From contig JAFDFZ010000002.1 in assembly GCA_019309565.1 (NCBI GenBank), positions 25,134-89,133 on the forward strand: a stretch of DNA of 64,000 nt, read 5' to 3'. Within the stretch, counting starts at the first letter, position 1. The number at the start of each line of letters is the position of its first letter. This document shows positions 27,385-37,000 of the stretch, piece by piece. Source of the stretch: Deltaproteobacteria bacterium. GTDB taxonomy: Bacteria; Desulfobacterota; Desulfobacteria; Desulfobacterales; SURF-15. The translations under genes and the position numbers were made by a program. The notes beneath the pieces are model-generated. The model saw nothing but the letters and a program-made list of their open reading frames with translations. It did no database searches and was not told the DNA's origin.

Positions 27385-29389
27385 CGGGTTCAAGCACAAC
27401 AACCGTTCTGGTGGGAAGATAAAGGCTTAACATGTGCCGGGTGCGGCTGTTTTCCTTTTCTGCAATCGTGAAATGACACTGCTCCGGGTCAAGCCGTCCA
27501 TGGCCTCCGTATTCCGGTGCGTCGCTGTTCAGGATCATTCGGTATTTACCCGGTATGGTTTGAAAGCGGTATCCTACATGCGATCGACTGGGGTGAAAAT
27601 TGAATGCAAACACAAGCCCTGCCCTTTCAAAAGCGATCACTTTATCGCCCGAATGTTCGCAAAGCAACCTGGGTCCGGTACCGGCAAGAAGGCGGTAGGT
27701 TTTTGCCAGTGAGATCATATCGTGATCAAATTTAGCCAAAAGATGGTATTTAAAAGAGGGATCGTCAACCAGATGCCATTGTCTTCTAGCATATTTATAT
27801 GACCACTGGTTTGCTTGACTGGGAAAATCTATCCATTCCGGATGGCCGAATTCATTTCCCATGAAGTTCAGATACCCGTCTCCGGCGGTTGCAAGTGTTA
27901 TGAGGCGAATCATCTTTATCAGGGCAAGACCTCTGTCAACCGCCGGATGGTTGTCATCTATTTGCATATGCTCGTACATTGCCGATCCAATCAGACGGAA
28001 TATAAGTGTTTGATCTCCCACCAGCGCCTGGTCATGGGACTCTGCGTAGCTGATGGTTTTTTCATCCTGCCTCCGATTGGTCAATTCACAGTACAAATCC
28101 CCCATGGGCCAATCTTCATCCCGTATCTCCTTAGTTAGGCGAATCCAATAATCCGGCACCCCCATGGCAAAGCGATAATCGAACCCGATACCGCCCTCTG
28201 ATAAAGGTACCGCAAGCCCCGGCATGCCGCTGACATCCTCGGCAACCGTGACGGCATGCGGACGTACCTGGTGGATCACCTTGTTGGCCAGGGCCAAATA
28301 GGTAAGGGCGTCTTCATCCACGCTTTCATCGAAATAGTGCTCGTAAGAAGTAAAGGCCTTTCCCAGGCCATGATGCAAATAAAGCATGCTGGTGATGCCG
28401 TCGAATCGAAATCCATCCACACGGTATTCATCTAGCCAGAATCGGCAGTTTGAAAGAAGAAAATGCAGCACCTGGTATTTTCCATAATCAAAACACCTCG
28501 AATCCCAGGCATCATGTCGTCCTCTTGGGCCATCGTGAAAATATTGGTAAGGCGTTCCATCAAAACGGCTTAGCCCCTCGACTTCGTTGGACACCGCATG
28601 GGAGTGAACGATATCCATGATAACCCGAAGTCCGTAACCATGGGCCGTATCGATCAGACGCTTGAGGGCACAAGGGGTTCCGAAGCGGGAGGTGGCGGCG
28701 AAAAAACTGGAGACATGGTAGCCGAAAGATCCGTAATAGGGATGCTCCTGGACGGCCATAAGCTGCAGCGTGTTGTAACCGGCTTTTATGATACGGGGCA
28801 GGATATTTTCGGTGAATTCGTCGTATGTGCCGATTTTTTCTTCTTCCTGTGCCATTCCTACATGGGCTTCATAGATCAACGGAGGATCCTGGGAACCAAT
28901 AAAATCGGGATACTTCCACTGGTATGGTTTTGGCGGGAACCAAACCTGGGCATTGAAAATCAGGGTGTCTGGATCCTGCAATACACGCCGGGTATAGGCG
29001 GGGATACGATCTCCGCTTCCACCGGGCCAGTGAATTCGCAAACGATACAGCTGTCCATGGGACAGTGTGTCTGCCGGCAGCCTGATTTCCCAGACACCCT
29101 CATTATCCAGCCGATTCAACGAAAAAGAGGGGGTTTCCCGCCAACCGGTGAATTCTCCTAACAGATAGATGGCAGTTGCATTGGGGGCCCATTCCCGTAT
29201 GATCCAGTGGTTGTCGCGGAAATGAATCCCGAAATACTCATGGCCGGAAGCAAAGTCGGCCAAACTCATTTTTCTCTGTGTCAACCGATTTTCCATATTT
29301 TGGATCTTTTCGATACGGCGGGCCAAGATTTTTTCATACGGCTTTAAAAGAGGATCTTTTTCGAGCAGGCGTTTCAGTTTTTCTTTCAT
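27359..29389 (-). CDS. glgB: 1,4-alpha-glucan branching enzyme (GH13, eukaryotic-type)
   Basis: A 676-residue enzyme that moves alpha-1,4 chains to alpha-1,6 positions in glycogen. The N-terminal CBM48-like domain (about 55-155) includes IREWAPNATAIYLLGEFTGW. The (beta/alpha)8 barrel follows, with YGSFGYHVSSFFA, the region DIVHSHAV, the nucleophile in VDGFRFDGITSM, the acid Glu in TVAEDVSGMP, and AESHDQALVGD. This set of motifs is that of starch/glycogen branching enzymes of plants and animals rather than the shorter proteobacterial GlgB. It is the last gene of the leftward glucan cluster, 2 bases after glgA. Confidence 0.93.
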   Translation of the reverse strand: MKEKLKRLLEKDPLLKPYEKILARRIEKIQNMENRLTQRKMSLADFASGHEYFGIHFRDNHWIIREWAPNATAIYLLGEFTGWRETPSFSLNRLDNEGVWEIRLPADTLSHGQLYRLRIHWPGGSGDRIPAYTRRVLQDPDTLIFNAQVWFPPKPYQWKYPDFIGSQDPPLIYEAHVGMAQEEEKIGTYDEFTENILPRIIKAGYNTLQLMAVQEHPYYGSFGYHVSSFFAATSRFGTPCALKRLIDTAHGYGLRVIMDIVHSHAVSNEVEGLSRFDGTPYQYFHDGPRGRHDAWDSRCFDYGKYQVLHFLLSNCRFWLDEYRVDGFRFDGITSMLYLHHGLGKAFTSYEHYFDESVDEDALTYLALANKVIHQVRPHAVTVAEDVSGMPGLAVPLSEGGIGFDYRFAMGVPDYWIRLTKEIRDEDWPMGDLYCELTNRRQDEKTISYAESHDQALVGDQTLIFRLIGSAMYEHMQIDDNHPAVDRGLALIKMIRLITLATAGDGYLNFMGNEFGHPEWIDFPSQANQWSYKYARRQWHLVDDPSFKYHLLAKFDHDMISLAKTYRLLAGTGPRLLCEHSGDKVIAFERAGLVFAFNFHPSRSHVGYRFQTIPGKYRMILNSDAPEYGGHGRLDPEQCHFTIAEKENSRTRHMLSLYLPTRTVVVLEPASLPSRKN

Positions 29390-29391
29390 GT

Positions 29392-30924
29392 CTATTGGTA
29401 CATGGGTTCTACTATAAGAGGTCTTTTTAACATCTTTTCATAAAGATAGATGTATTGTTTTGCGGTAGCCGTGTGGTTAAACCTCTGTATGCTTTCTGTC
29501 ATGATGCGTTCAACATGCACGCTTCTAACTTCCCGGGGAAGCGAATGGAACTTCATGGCCTGATCCATTGCCCAGAGAAGGCCATTTGAGTCGAAAACTT
29601 CAAACAGAAACCCATTGCCACGGTTATGTTCGAGGTCCATATGGGTGACGGTATCGTGGATGCCGCCGGTATCGTGGGCTACCGGAAGGGACCCGTATAT
29701 TGGGCCGATCATTTGGGGAAGACCGCAGGGTTCGAAACGCGACGGCATGAGTATAAAATCCGAAGCTGCATAAGCCTGCCGTGCCAGGCGCTCGTCGAAG
29801 TTACAGATGGCCACCCGGTTTTCTATATGGTGAAAGGCGACGATATCTCTAAAATGCCTTCGAAACTCACCGCTTGCAACGAAAACAATCTGAAGATGCC
29901 GATTCCAGTAACGGGAAACTACCGTGTACAGAATCTCTGCCAGCAACTGGCAACCCTTCTGAATCCGGTCCAGACGGGAGGGCCAAAAAAATACGGGCGC
30001 CTGTTCATCTTCAATAAGACCCAGGTTTTTTTGAAGCAAGATCTTGTTTGCCTGTTTCCCTCTTACATGAGTCTTCGGATCATATGTTTTGATAAGCGCC
30101 CTGTCGGTGGCTGGGTTAAAGGAAGGATCAGGGGCGTTTAAGATGCCGAACGCGCAATGAGCGTTCCATTTGTTTATCAATTCTCTTCGAATGTGCGGTT
30201 CTATGAATTCATGCCTGCCCTCTACAATTTCTTTTAGAAATGCGGGGCTTACGGTGTTGACAAAATGAGCGGCAAAAATTCCGCTTGCCAGGAAGTCCAC
30301 GGGATTGCTCTCTCGCGCTTCTTCATAATCCCATGCCATGTGTTCATAGTACAGGTGATGCCAGAAATAGGCCGCATCGATACCCCGATCTTCAATCTGG
30401 GCAAGCGTAACTTTCATCGTGTGAATGTTGTGAACCGTAAAAAGCGCTGGAATACCCATACGCCTCGCAACGGCGGGCAGCAGCCCTGTCATCCAGTCGT
30501 TGCAATGTATCAAGTCGGGACGAACCCGCGGAATAATGTTATTGATGACCTCACGCTGAAAGGAAAGAGAGATTTTCACGTTTTCCCACCCAACTCCGCT
30601 ATAGACCTGAGGAAGATAAAAAAACGCCCTGTCTTCCGCCAGATGTACTCGGTCTTCCGGCATCTTGCTTTGAATGGTTTCAAGCTCTTTACCTAAAACA
30701 GAGGCAATATGCACATTGAACAATCTGCGATAATCGGGCATTGCCACGTGTACATCCGCCCCCTGCTCAAAAAGGGCATTGATAAGCGCAGCTGACACGT
30801 CCGCCAGCCCTCCGGCCTTGGCTGTAAAATAGTTGGCCATATTCCCCATTCCCTCTGGAAGATAGGTGACCTCGGGAGTGACGATGAGAATTCTTGGATT
30901 CTTTGATTGCCGCGTTACTTTCAA
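29392..30924 (-). CDS. glgA: Glycogen synthase (GT5)
   Basis: About 510 residues from TTG 30924, which has AAAGGGGG eight bases upstream. An ATG at 30975 would overlap the glgP end but lacks a site. GT5 synthases add glucose from a nucleotide sugar to alpha-1,4-glucan. The signature KAGGLADVSAAL (the KxGGL donor loop) lies near 35-46. LIHCNDWMTGLLP and TVHNIHTMKV follow, and the C-terminal half has MPSRFEPCGLPQMIGPIYGS with the donor-binding Glu. The region between 250 and 300 is less conserved. Bacterial GT5 enzymes normally use ADP-glucose. No glgC is visible, whereas a UDP-glucose pyrophosphorylase is at 49 kb. The stop is TAG, followed closely by glgB. Confidence 0.9.
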   Translation of the reverse strand: MKVTRQSKNPRILIVTPEVTYLPEGMGNMANYFTAKAGGLADVSAALINALFEQGADVHVAMPDYRRLFNVHIASVLGKELETIQSKMPEDRVHLAEDRAFFYLPQVYSGVGWENVKISLSFQREVINNIIPRVRPDLIHCNDWMTGLLPAVARRMGIPALFTVHNIHTMKVTLAQIEDRGIDAAYFWHHLYYEHMAWDYEEARESNPVDFLASGIFAAHFVNTVSPAFLKEIVEGRHEFIEPHIRRELINKWNAHCAFGILNAPDPSFNPATDRALIKTYDPKTHVRGKQANKILLQKNLGLIEDEQAPVFFWPSRLDRIQKGCQLLAEILYTVVSRYWNRHLQIVFVASGEFRRHFRDIVAFHHIENRVAICNFDERLARQAYAASDFILMPSRFEPCGLPQMIGPIYGSLPVAHDTGGIHDTVTHMDLEHNRGNGFLFEVFDSNGLLWAMDQAMKFHSLPREVRSVHVERIMTESIQRFNHTATAKQYIYLYEKMLKRPLIVEPMYQ

Positions 30925-30959
30925 TATAACTGCCCCCTTTAAGCCGCCGGCATTTTCCC

Positions 30960-33518
30960 TCAGGGAATCGCCCATGTAACCAAACCAGGCGTAAATTTAA
31001 CCCAGTCATCTCCCTGGGGCGTAACCCGGCATGTAAAACCGTATCGGCCCGTTCTGTTCAGGGTCAAATCGCAGCCGTATACATAGTTCCCATTGCCCCG
31101 ATCTTCTTTTACGGTCATTTTTTCGGTATTGCTGGTTTGCAGAGTTTCCACGGTCTTCAACGGGCCGTAGTAGATATCCACCGAAACCTCATGAGGCATT
31201 AATTGCCCGAGGTGAACTTCAGCCGTTACATGAACCGTGGCACCGGTATGAAGCGGGTCCTTTGAATTCATAACAGGGGATTTTATTTGAATATTATCCC
31301 AGTGAGCTTTAAGCCTATCCAGCTGCCTGCTGAGCCGCTTTGCCTCGGCAGCTTCGTTTTCAACAAGACCGCGCATACGGCTTGCAGCGGGCAGATAAAA
31401 CCTTTTGCCGTAATTTTCAACCATCTTGTGGCTGCTGAATCGCAACATCGCCATCTTCATAGCGGCCTTCATCATCTTAATCCATTGGAGGGGCAAATCA
31501 CCGTTTTTTCTTTCGTAGAAAAGAGGGATAACGTCGTTTTCCAGGATATTGTATAATGCCTGACTTTCTACAGCGTCTTGGTATTTGTGGTCTGAATACT
31601 CCTCACCATTGCCGATACACCATCCGGTACTTTCCGAATATCCTTCAGCCCACCATCCATCAAGTGTGCTGATATTGAGCACCCCGTTTAAGGCGGCCTT
31701 CATTCCCGATGTTCCGCACGCTTCGTAGGGTCGCCTGGGGGTATTAAGCCATACATCGGCACCCTGAATCAGGTGCCGTGCAATGTGAGGGTCGTAATTT
31801 TCCAAAAAAATGAATCGATGGCGGACACCTTTTTTCTGTGAAAACAGGATCAACTGCCGGATCAAATCCTTCCCTTCCCGGTCTTTGGGATGTGCCTTTC
31901 CCGAGAAGATAAACTGTACCGGGTGAGTTTTCGATGTAATGATAGCTTCCAGCCGTTCCGGGTCCATTAATAACAAATATGCCCGCTTGTAAGACGCAAA
32001 TCGACGCGCAAACCCGATCGTCAAAATATCCTGGTCAAGTACCGCTTCCACTTCATCCATCACGGCCTTGGGTGCGTTTCTTCTCTGGTATTGTTGTTTC
32101 ATCAACTCCCGGCAGGTTCGAATCAACCGCGATCGATTCATTTCATGAGCACGCCACAGTTCTTCATTATATATTTCCTCTATTCTTTTTGAAATATCCT
32201 TCTTCCAAGGACTTATTGACCAATCCGGCCCGAGGTATCTTTCAAATAGCAGCGCAAATTCGTATGAGATCCATGTAGGCACATGGACACCGTTTGTCAC
32301 ATGGGTGATCGGAATTTCATCTTCAGATCGTTTAGGCCAGGCATGAGACCACATCCGACGAGCCACCCTTCCGTGAAGTTCGCTTACACCATTCAGGTAC
32401 TGAGCGAATCGAACGCCCAGCACAAACATGGAAAACGGTGCATGGGAATCCGAGCCGCCGACTCGTCCCTAGGACAGGATTTCGTCCACCGGGATGCCGA
32501 AGGTTTTTTCAAATGGAACAAGGCACGGTTTTACAAGCTCTGCAGGGAATTCGTCATGACCGACGGCCACTGGCGTATGTGTCGTGAATACAGTAGATCG
32601 GGGTCCTATCTGAAGGGCTTCTTTCAGTGTAACCGAATGACGGGCCATGATCTGGGCCAAACGCTCAATGCAGGCAAAGCTGCAATGGCCTTCGTTGAGA
32701 TGAATGACACTGGGATAGATATCCATTGCTGCAAGCGCGCGCATGCCCCCCACACCCAGCAGCAACTCCTGAGAGAGCCGGATTTTTTGATCTTCTTCAT
32801 ATAGCATGGCGGTGACATCTCTGATGTGGGGCGGGTTGTCAGGGAGGTTTGCGTCAAGCAAATACAATGGAACACATCCGATTTGAGTCTTCCAGACACA
32901 TGCACGGATTTCCCCATCCGGGCCCGTCACCGAAACGCACAGGTCTTTGCCTGCAGCTTCAGCCACCCGCTCGATAGGCAGATGAAAAAAATCACATTCC
33001 GGATATGCTTCCTGTTGCATCCCGTCCTGACTTAAAAACTGAAAGAAATACCCCTGACGATAAAGCAGTCCGATTCCGATGACAGGAAGTACCATATCGG
33101 ATGCGGCCTTTAGATGATCTCCGGCCAGCACTCCAAGCCCCCCGGCGAAAAGGGGCAGACTTTCATGAACGCCGAACTCCATGGAAAAATATGCCACCTC
33201 TCCCTGAATCTGTGCATATGGAAATTCAAATTCATCAGAAGGCTTGCATCGAATGGATTCGAAACGTTTCTTTACTCGCTCCAAGTGGGCTTGAAAGCTT
33301 TTGTCTTCAGCCAGCTCTTCATATCGCCTCTGGGGCACCATGGACAAAAAGGCAATGGGATTTCTTTCAGCCCGAGCCCAAAGCCTCGGGTCCATCCGGC
33401 GAAACAGCTCTATGGCATCATGCTGCCAGCTCCACCAAAGATTTCGGGAAAGTGTTTCCAAAAAAGACAATGCTTCCGGAATTGCCGGAAGAACCTGGAA
33501 TGTTTTCAGATGATTCAT
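30960..33518 (-). pseudogene. glgP: Alpha-glucan phosphorylase (GT35) with in-frame UAG
   Basis: One uninterrupted reading frame of 852 codons except for a single TAG at 32469-32471 (codon 350). Before it the N-terminal half is intact (TLSRNLWWSWQHDAIELF, FAGGLGVLAGDHLKAASD, THTPVAVGHDEF). After it the frame continues without shift into SMFVLGVRFAQYLNGVSELH, then FAR/RRPYEACGTSGMKAALNG, the PLP-site region of GT35. Related enzymes usually have a hydrophobic residue such as Leu where the TAG sits (ALGR-type sequence), so one TTG-to-TAG change explains it. The start at 33518 (MNHLKTFQVLP) fits the family better than the longer frame to 33602. It could be a nonsense mutation, a sequencing error, or readthrough. 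If intact, it phosphorolyses glycogen to glucose-1-phosphate. Confidence 0.85.
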
Positions 33519-33671
33519 GCTGTTTTCACTTCCCATGTACAGATTTGATCTTTCGATCGAAAATAAACTAACAGCCCGGATTAAATCAAGGGCAAACCGC
33601 ATGGGGGTACAACAATTTACTCAAGTTTCGCACCACTAATCCTTTGAAATGCCTTATATGATGGGGTCGAA

Positions 33672-33864
33672 TAAAATTTTTGAAGGCAAAATACATTTTA
33701 TCACCCTTCGATAACGGCACAATGGGAGTCAACAAAGCACCTAAACCAGAAGTAACAGGATCTTCCGCTGTTTAGTGGCCTTTTCCTTGTGCATGGACCC
33801 GATGTTTCGTAATGGCTGCCTCCTAAGAGCTTCGATGTAATTATTTTGCCTTCAAAAATTTTAC
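33672..33864. repeat. Inner element with perfect 22-base inverted arms
   Basis: Left arm 33672-33693 and right arm 33843-33864 are exact reverse complements over 22 bases (TATTTTGCCTTCAAAAATTTTA on the right arm, shown here as its two halves TATTTTGCCTT and CAAAAATTTTA). The 149-base interior is non-coding and shows no transposase. The right arm ends where the family B copy begins. The left arm is also part of the sequence shared with 60.8 kb, so the second arm may have arisen by insertion or inversion. Confidence 0.7.
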
Positions 33865-33964
33865 CCCGTTGTTTTATAAAACCGCTCAAAGCGGTGCAGC
33901 CGTTAGATACTTATAGATAGGGCAAAATGGCAATTCTACTATGTGATTAATACAACTACGGGGT
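33864..33964. repeat. Dispersed repeat family B, copy 3 (101 bp)
   Basis: Starts ACCCCGTTGTTTT and ends ACAACTACGGGGT, matching the ends and length of the family B copies at 19508-19607 and 39408-39505. It is nested inside the family C block between glgP and the debranching enzyme gene. Confidence 0.7.
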
Positions 33965-34024
33965 TTATTCGACTTAACATCCATTAGCAATTTTACGGTA
34001 AAATAGGGTGCGAAACTTGAGAAT

Positions 34025-37000
34025 TTATTCGGAAAGCAGTTTCCAGACCCTCAACGCTTCACTGATCGACCATGCCTGGGCATCACATCCCCGCTGGGGA
34101 TGGGGAGAATCTCCATCCACAATTTCCGGGAGGTTTCCGATGCAGCCGGTTTCAAGCAGCCTGGCACAGCTTGCAAGCCATGCAAAAGCAGTAGGCTTTG
34201 CACTTGGTCCGTAAGTTACCACCCATGCCTCGCAGAAGCTTGGAAGTACCCACGTCCAGGCGGTTCCATTGTGATAGGCCGGTTTTCTTTGAGTGTCTTC
34301 ATCGCCCACATATTTCCCTTGGTAAGGGTGGTGGGGATCATTAAGCAGTCGTGCCTTGTGTATGACAGGCAGCGGACGGCGGACCGGACGATCTGCAAGG
34401 CTGCGGATGGCACCGGGTACCAAAAGTTCTTCACATGCGGTAACGACGTTCTGACGGACAACCTGGTCCTTTATTGCACCAAGAGTTATGGCAAACAACT
34501 GGTTCGGTCTCAATGCATCGTCTTTTTCGGCAGACTTGGCCGATTGTCCGGGGGGGGCATGAAGACAATCTGAAAGATAAGCATCTTCCTTAAGGTAGAA
34601 GTACTCCAGGATGGAGACTCGGATCTGTTCGGCCATTTTTCTCCAATTTTCACTTGTATCGATCCGCGCCAGGAAAGACACCGCTGCGTACCACAGCGCC
34701 TGAATCTCAATGGGATATCCTTGCCGCGGGGTTCCCGCTGGATGATTTGTATCCATCCAGGTGAAATGAGCCGGGCTGAAGAGCAATGTCGTTTCAGGGT
34801 CCATTCGAATTCCGTTGGGAGTACCTGAAATCAAGGATCGACCGATAGAGACAAGGATCTCTCGAATGGTTCTTCTACCGCATGTCTCTTTAAGACAATC
34901 TTCGGCTCCCTCCTGGTCCACAATATCCTTTATGGCAACGAAAAACCAAAGCGGTGCATCAGATGTGTCCCGGTTGCCGGCATCTTCGCCACGGATCATA
35001 TTGGGCAAGGTTCCGCGGTGTTCAAATTGGCCGAACTGTTTTAGGATTTTCCGTGCATCCTCTGTGCGGCCGTCTGCAATCATCCCCCTTACTGCAATCA
35101 TTGCATCTCTGCCCCAGTCCAGAAACCATGGATACCCGGCAATCACGGTTTTAAGGTTTCCCCTGTTCACAACAAAATGGCTCATTGCCAGGCTTAACAT
35201 GTTTTCCGGCTTGTTGTTCCCCGTTTCTTTTGCATGAACGATTTGTTTCTTTAAACATAAAGAAACTTTTGTATCCACAGGCTCAGGCGATACCCGTGCT
35301 GTCAGCTCAGAAATCTGGCCGCCTTTTAGAGGGATTGAAAAATATCCCGGACTGAACAAATCAGAGGCAGGGTCGAACCCCCGTTCTGCATCCAGGGGGT
35401 GGTGTACCATGTAATGCCATTCAGGCTCGAAAACAAATTGCCCCTGAGATACATTTAGCTGCAGACAGTGCTTCGCTTCGGGTGCAAACACGAATCCATC
35501 GTGAAGGGGTTTTACGGATTTTGGATACTGATGTTCCGGGCCGGTATAAGCTTTTGTGTTGCCATGGAAATTGCGGCTTTCAATATCGGGACGAAGAATC
35601 AAATTGACGGTTTTATCGTCCGCCAGTCTGTCATCCATCCCTTTTGCAGGATGCCGGTAAAAGGCCATGCCGATCGCATTTACTCCTTTAACCATCTCAA
35701 GGCCGACGGTAATAATAACATGTTCTCCCTGGCCTGTGGGGACATGAAATTGCCAAAACCCCCTGGAGTCATTTTCTGTATAAAACAGCTCGAGGCAATT
35801 CTTGTTTATTGCCTGTGAGTATCCCTGAAAGACGACCCATGCGCGACATCTGGTAAACATGATCCATCGATCTGTCGGGACATCCGGGAGCGGGTTTGCC
35901 GCTAGCAGCGCATCGTAACGGCTGTTGAGCTCTGCCCACAAAACAGGCGTCCGAAGCATGGCACCGCAACCATTTGTGGCCAAAAAAAGCAGGGGTTGCT
36001 CAAGTATTTCCCGGCGCCTGTAGGTTTTTTTTACTCTAACGGATTCGGCATAGGGAAGGTAAAGAACAGGACATTCTGCATGCGTGTTTCCCTGGGCCTC
36101 ATATACTGAAAGCTTCAGTGCCAGGGAGCGAAAAGCCCTGGGCTGTGGCTGCGGCGGGATGAGAACGAAGTGCCTTTCATCCTGTAAGGGTAAGCTTTCC
36201 TCATGGGCTACGGTTCGATTGTCTTCAACAATGTCTGCTCGAAACGGAGCTTCAGCTAAAATGAGAAGAAAATGATCCGGCGGTATCATAACGGTCCGCC
36301 GCCTGTCCTGCGGCCATCTCCAGCAAATCACCCGGGACTCCCTGCTTACAGGATTAAGAGCCCGGCAGTACTCTAAAGGGTCCTGACGCAGCTGGCAGGC
36401 GGCGTGATTCGGATCAAACTTGGATAAATCCCTCATCCCCATGTAATATTGAAATACTTCCAATGCCTTCATGCGATAGCGCTGTTTTAAGATTCGTTCC
36501 GGAATCTTGAACTTATGTTGTCTGCTGCCGCCAAGAATATCAATATCTTCCATATTCGGTGAAAGGCACATCACCTGGGCCGGACCTAAATTGATACGGC
36601 ACATGGTGTCGAAGGCCTGAACGGTAACCGGTTTATCGGTAAGAAGATCAATGAAATCCGCACTGTCTATCCCCGATTGCCTCCTGTCCCAGAGCGCTTC
36701 GGCTGGTTGGGTATCATCAAGGTTTGCAATGACAAGAAGCCGCTTGCCAGAGGGGAGATGATGTCTTAGCAACACCACTGTGTTCAAACCGCCCTTTTGG
36801 ATGAGCTTCATTTCAGTGTTGTCAAAGAAAGCCGGATGAACTTTTAGCAACCGAGTCAATCGGCCGATTTCTTTCACCTGGTTTGGAGTCGCCCCCCAGT
36901 TCAGAGAAGGCGAGTTATGCACATCGATTTTCTCGGTTGCAAACCATTCAACCCCGTTGGCGAAACCAAACGCCCCATTATGGGAGCAAAGTGCACAGAG

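Larger units (their letters stand above)
33620..34021. repeat. Dispersed repeat family C, composite copy 1 with nested elements
   Basis: A 402-base block bounded by a perfect 15-base inverted pair, CTCAAGTTTCGCACC (33620-33634) and GGTGCGAAACTTGAG (34007-34021). It fills nearly the whole 422-base gap between glgP and the debranching gene. Its left part (to about 33720) matches the reverse complement of 60757-60870. It encloses a second perfect 22-base inverted pair (33672-33864) and a family B element (33864-33964). No gene is inside. Confidence 0.75.

Noticed and set aside
32469..32471. Genome-wide pyrrolysine recoding of UAG
   Set aside because: At least twelve intact genes here (including ctpA, ftsX, pyrE, glgA, pal and the UDP-glucose pyrophosphorylase gene) end in TAG, and no pyl genes are in the window; kept only as one of three explanations for glgP.
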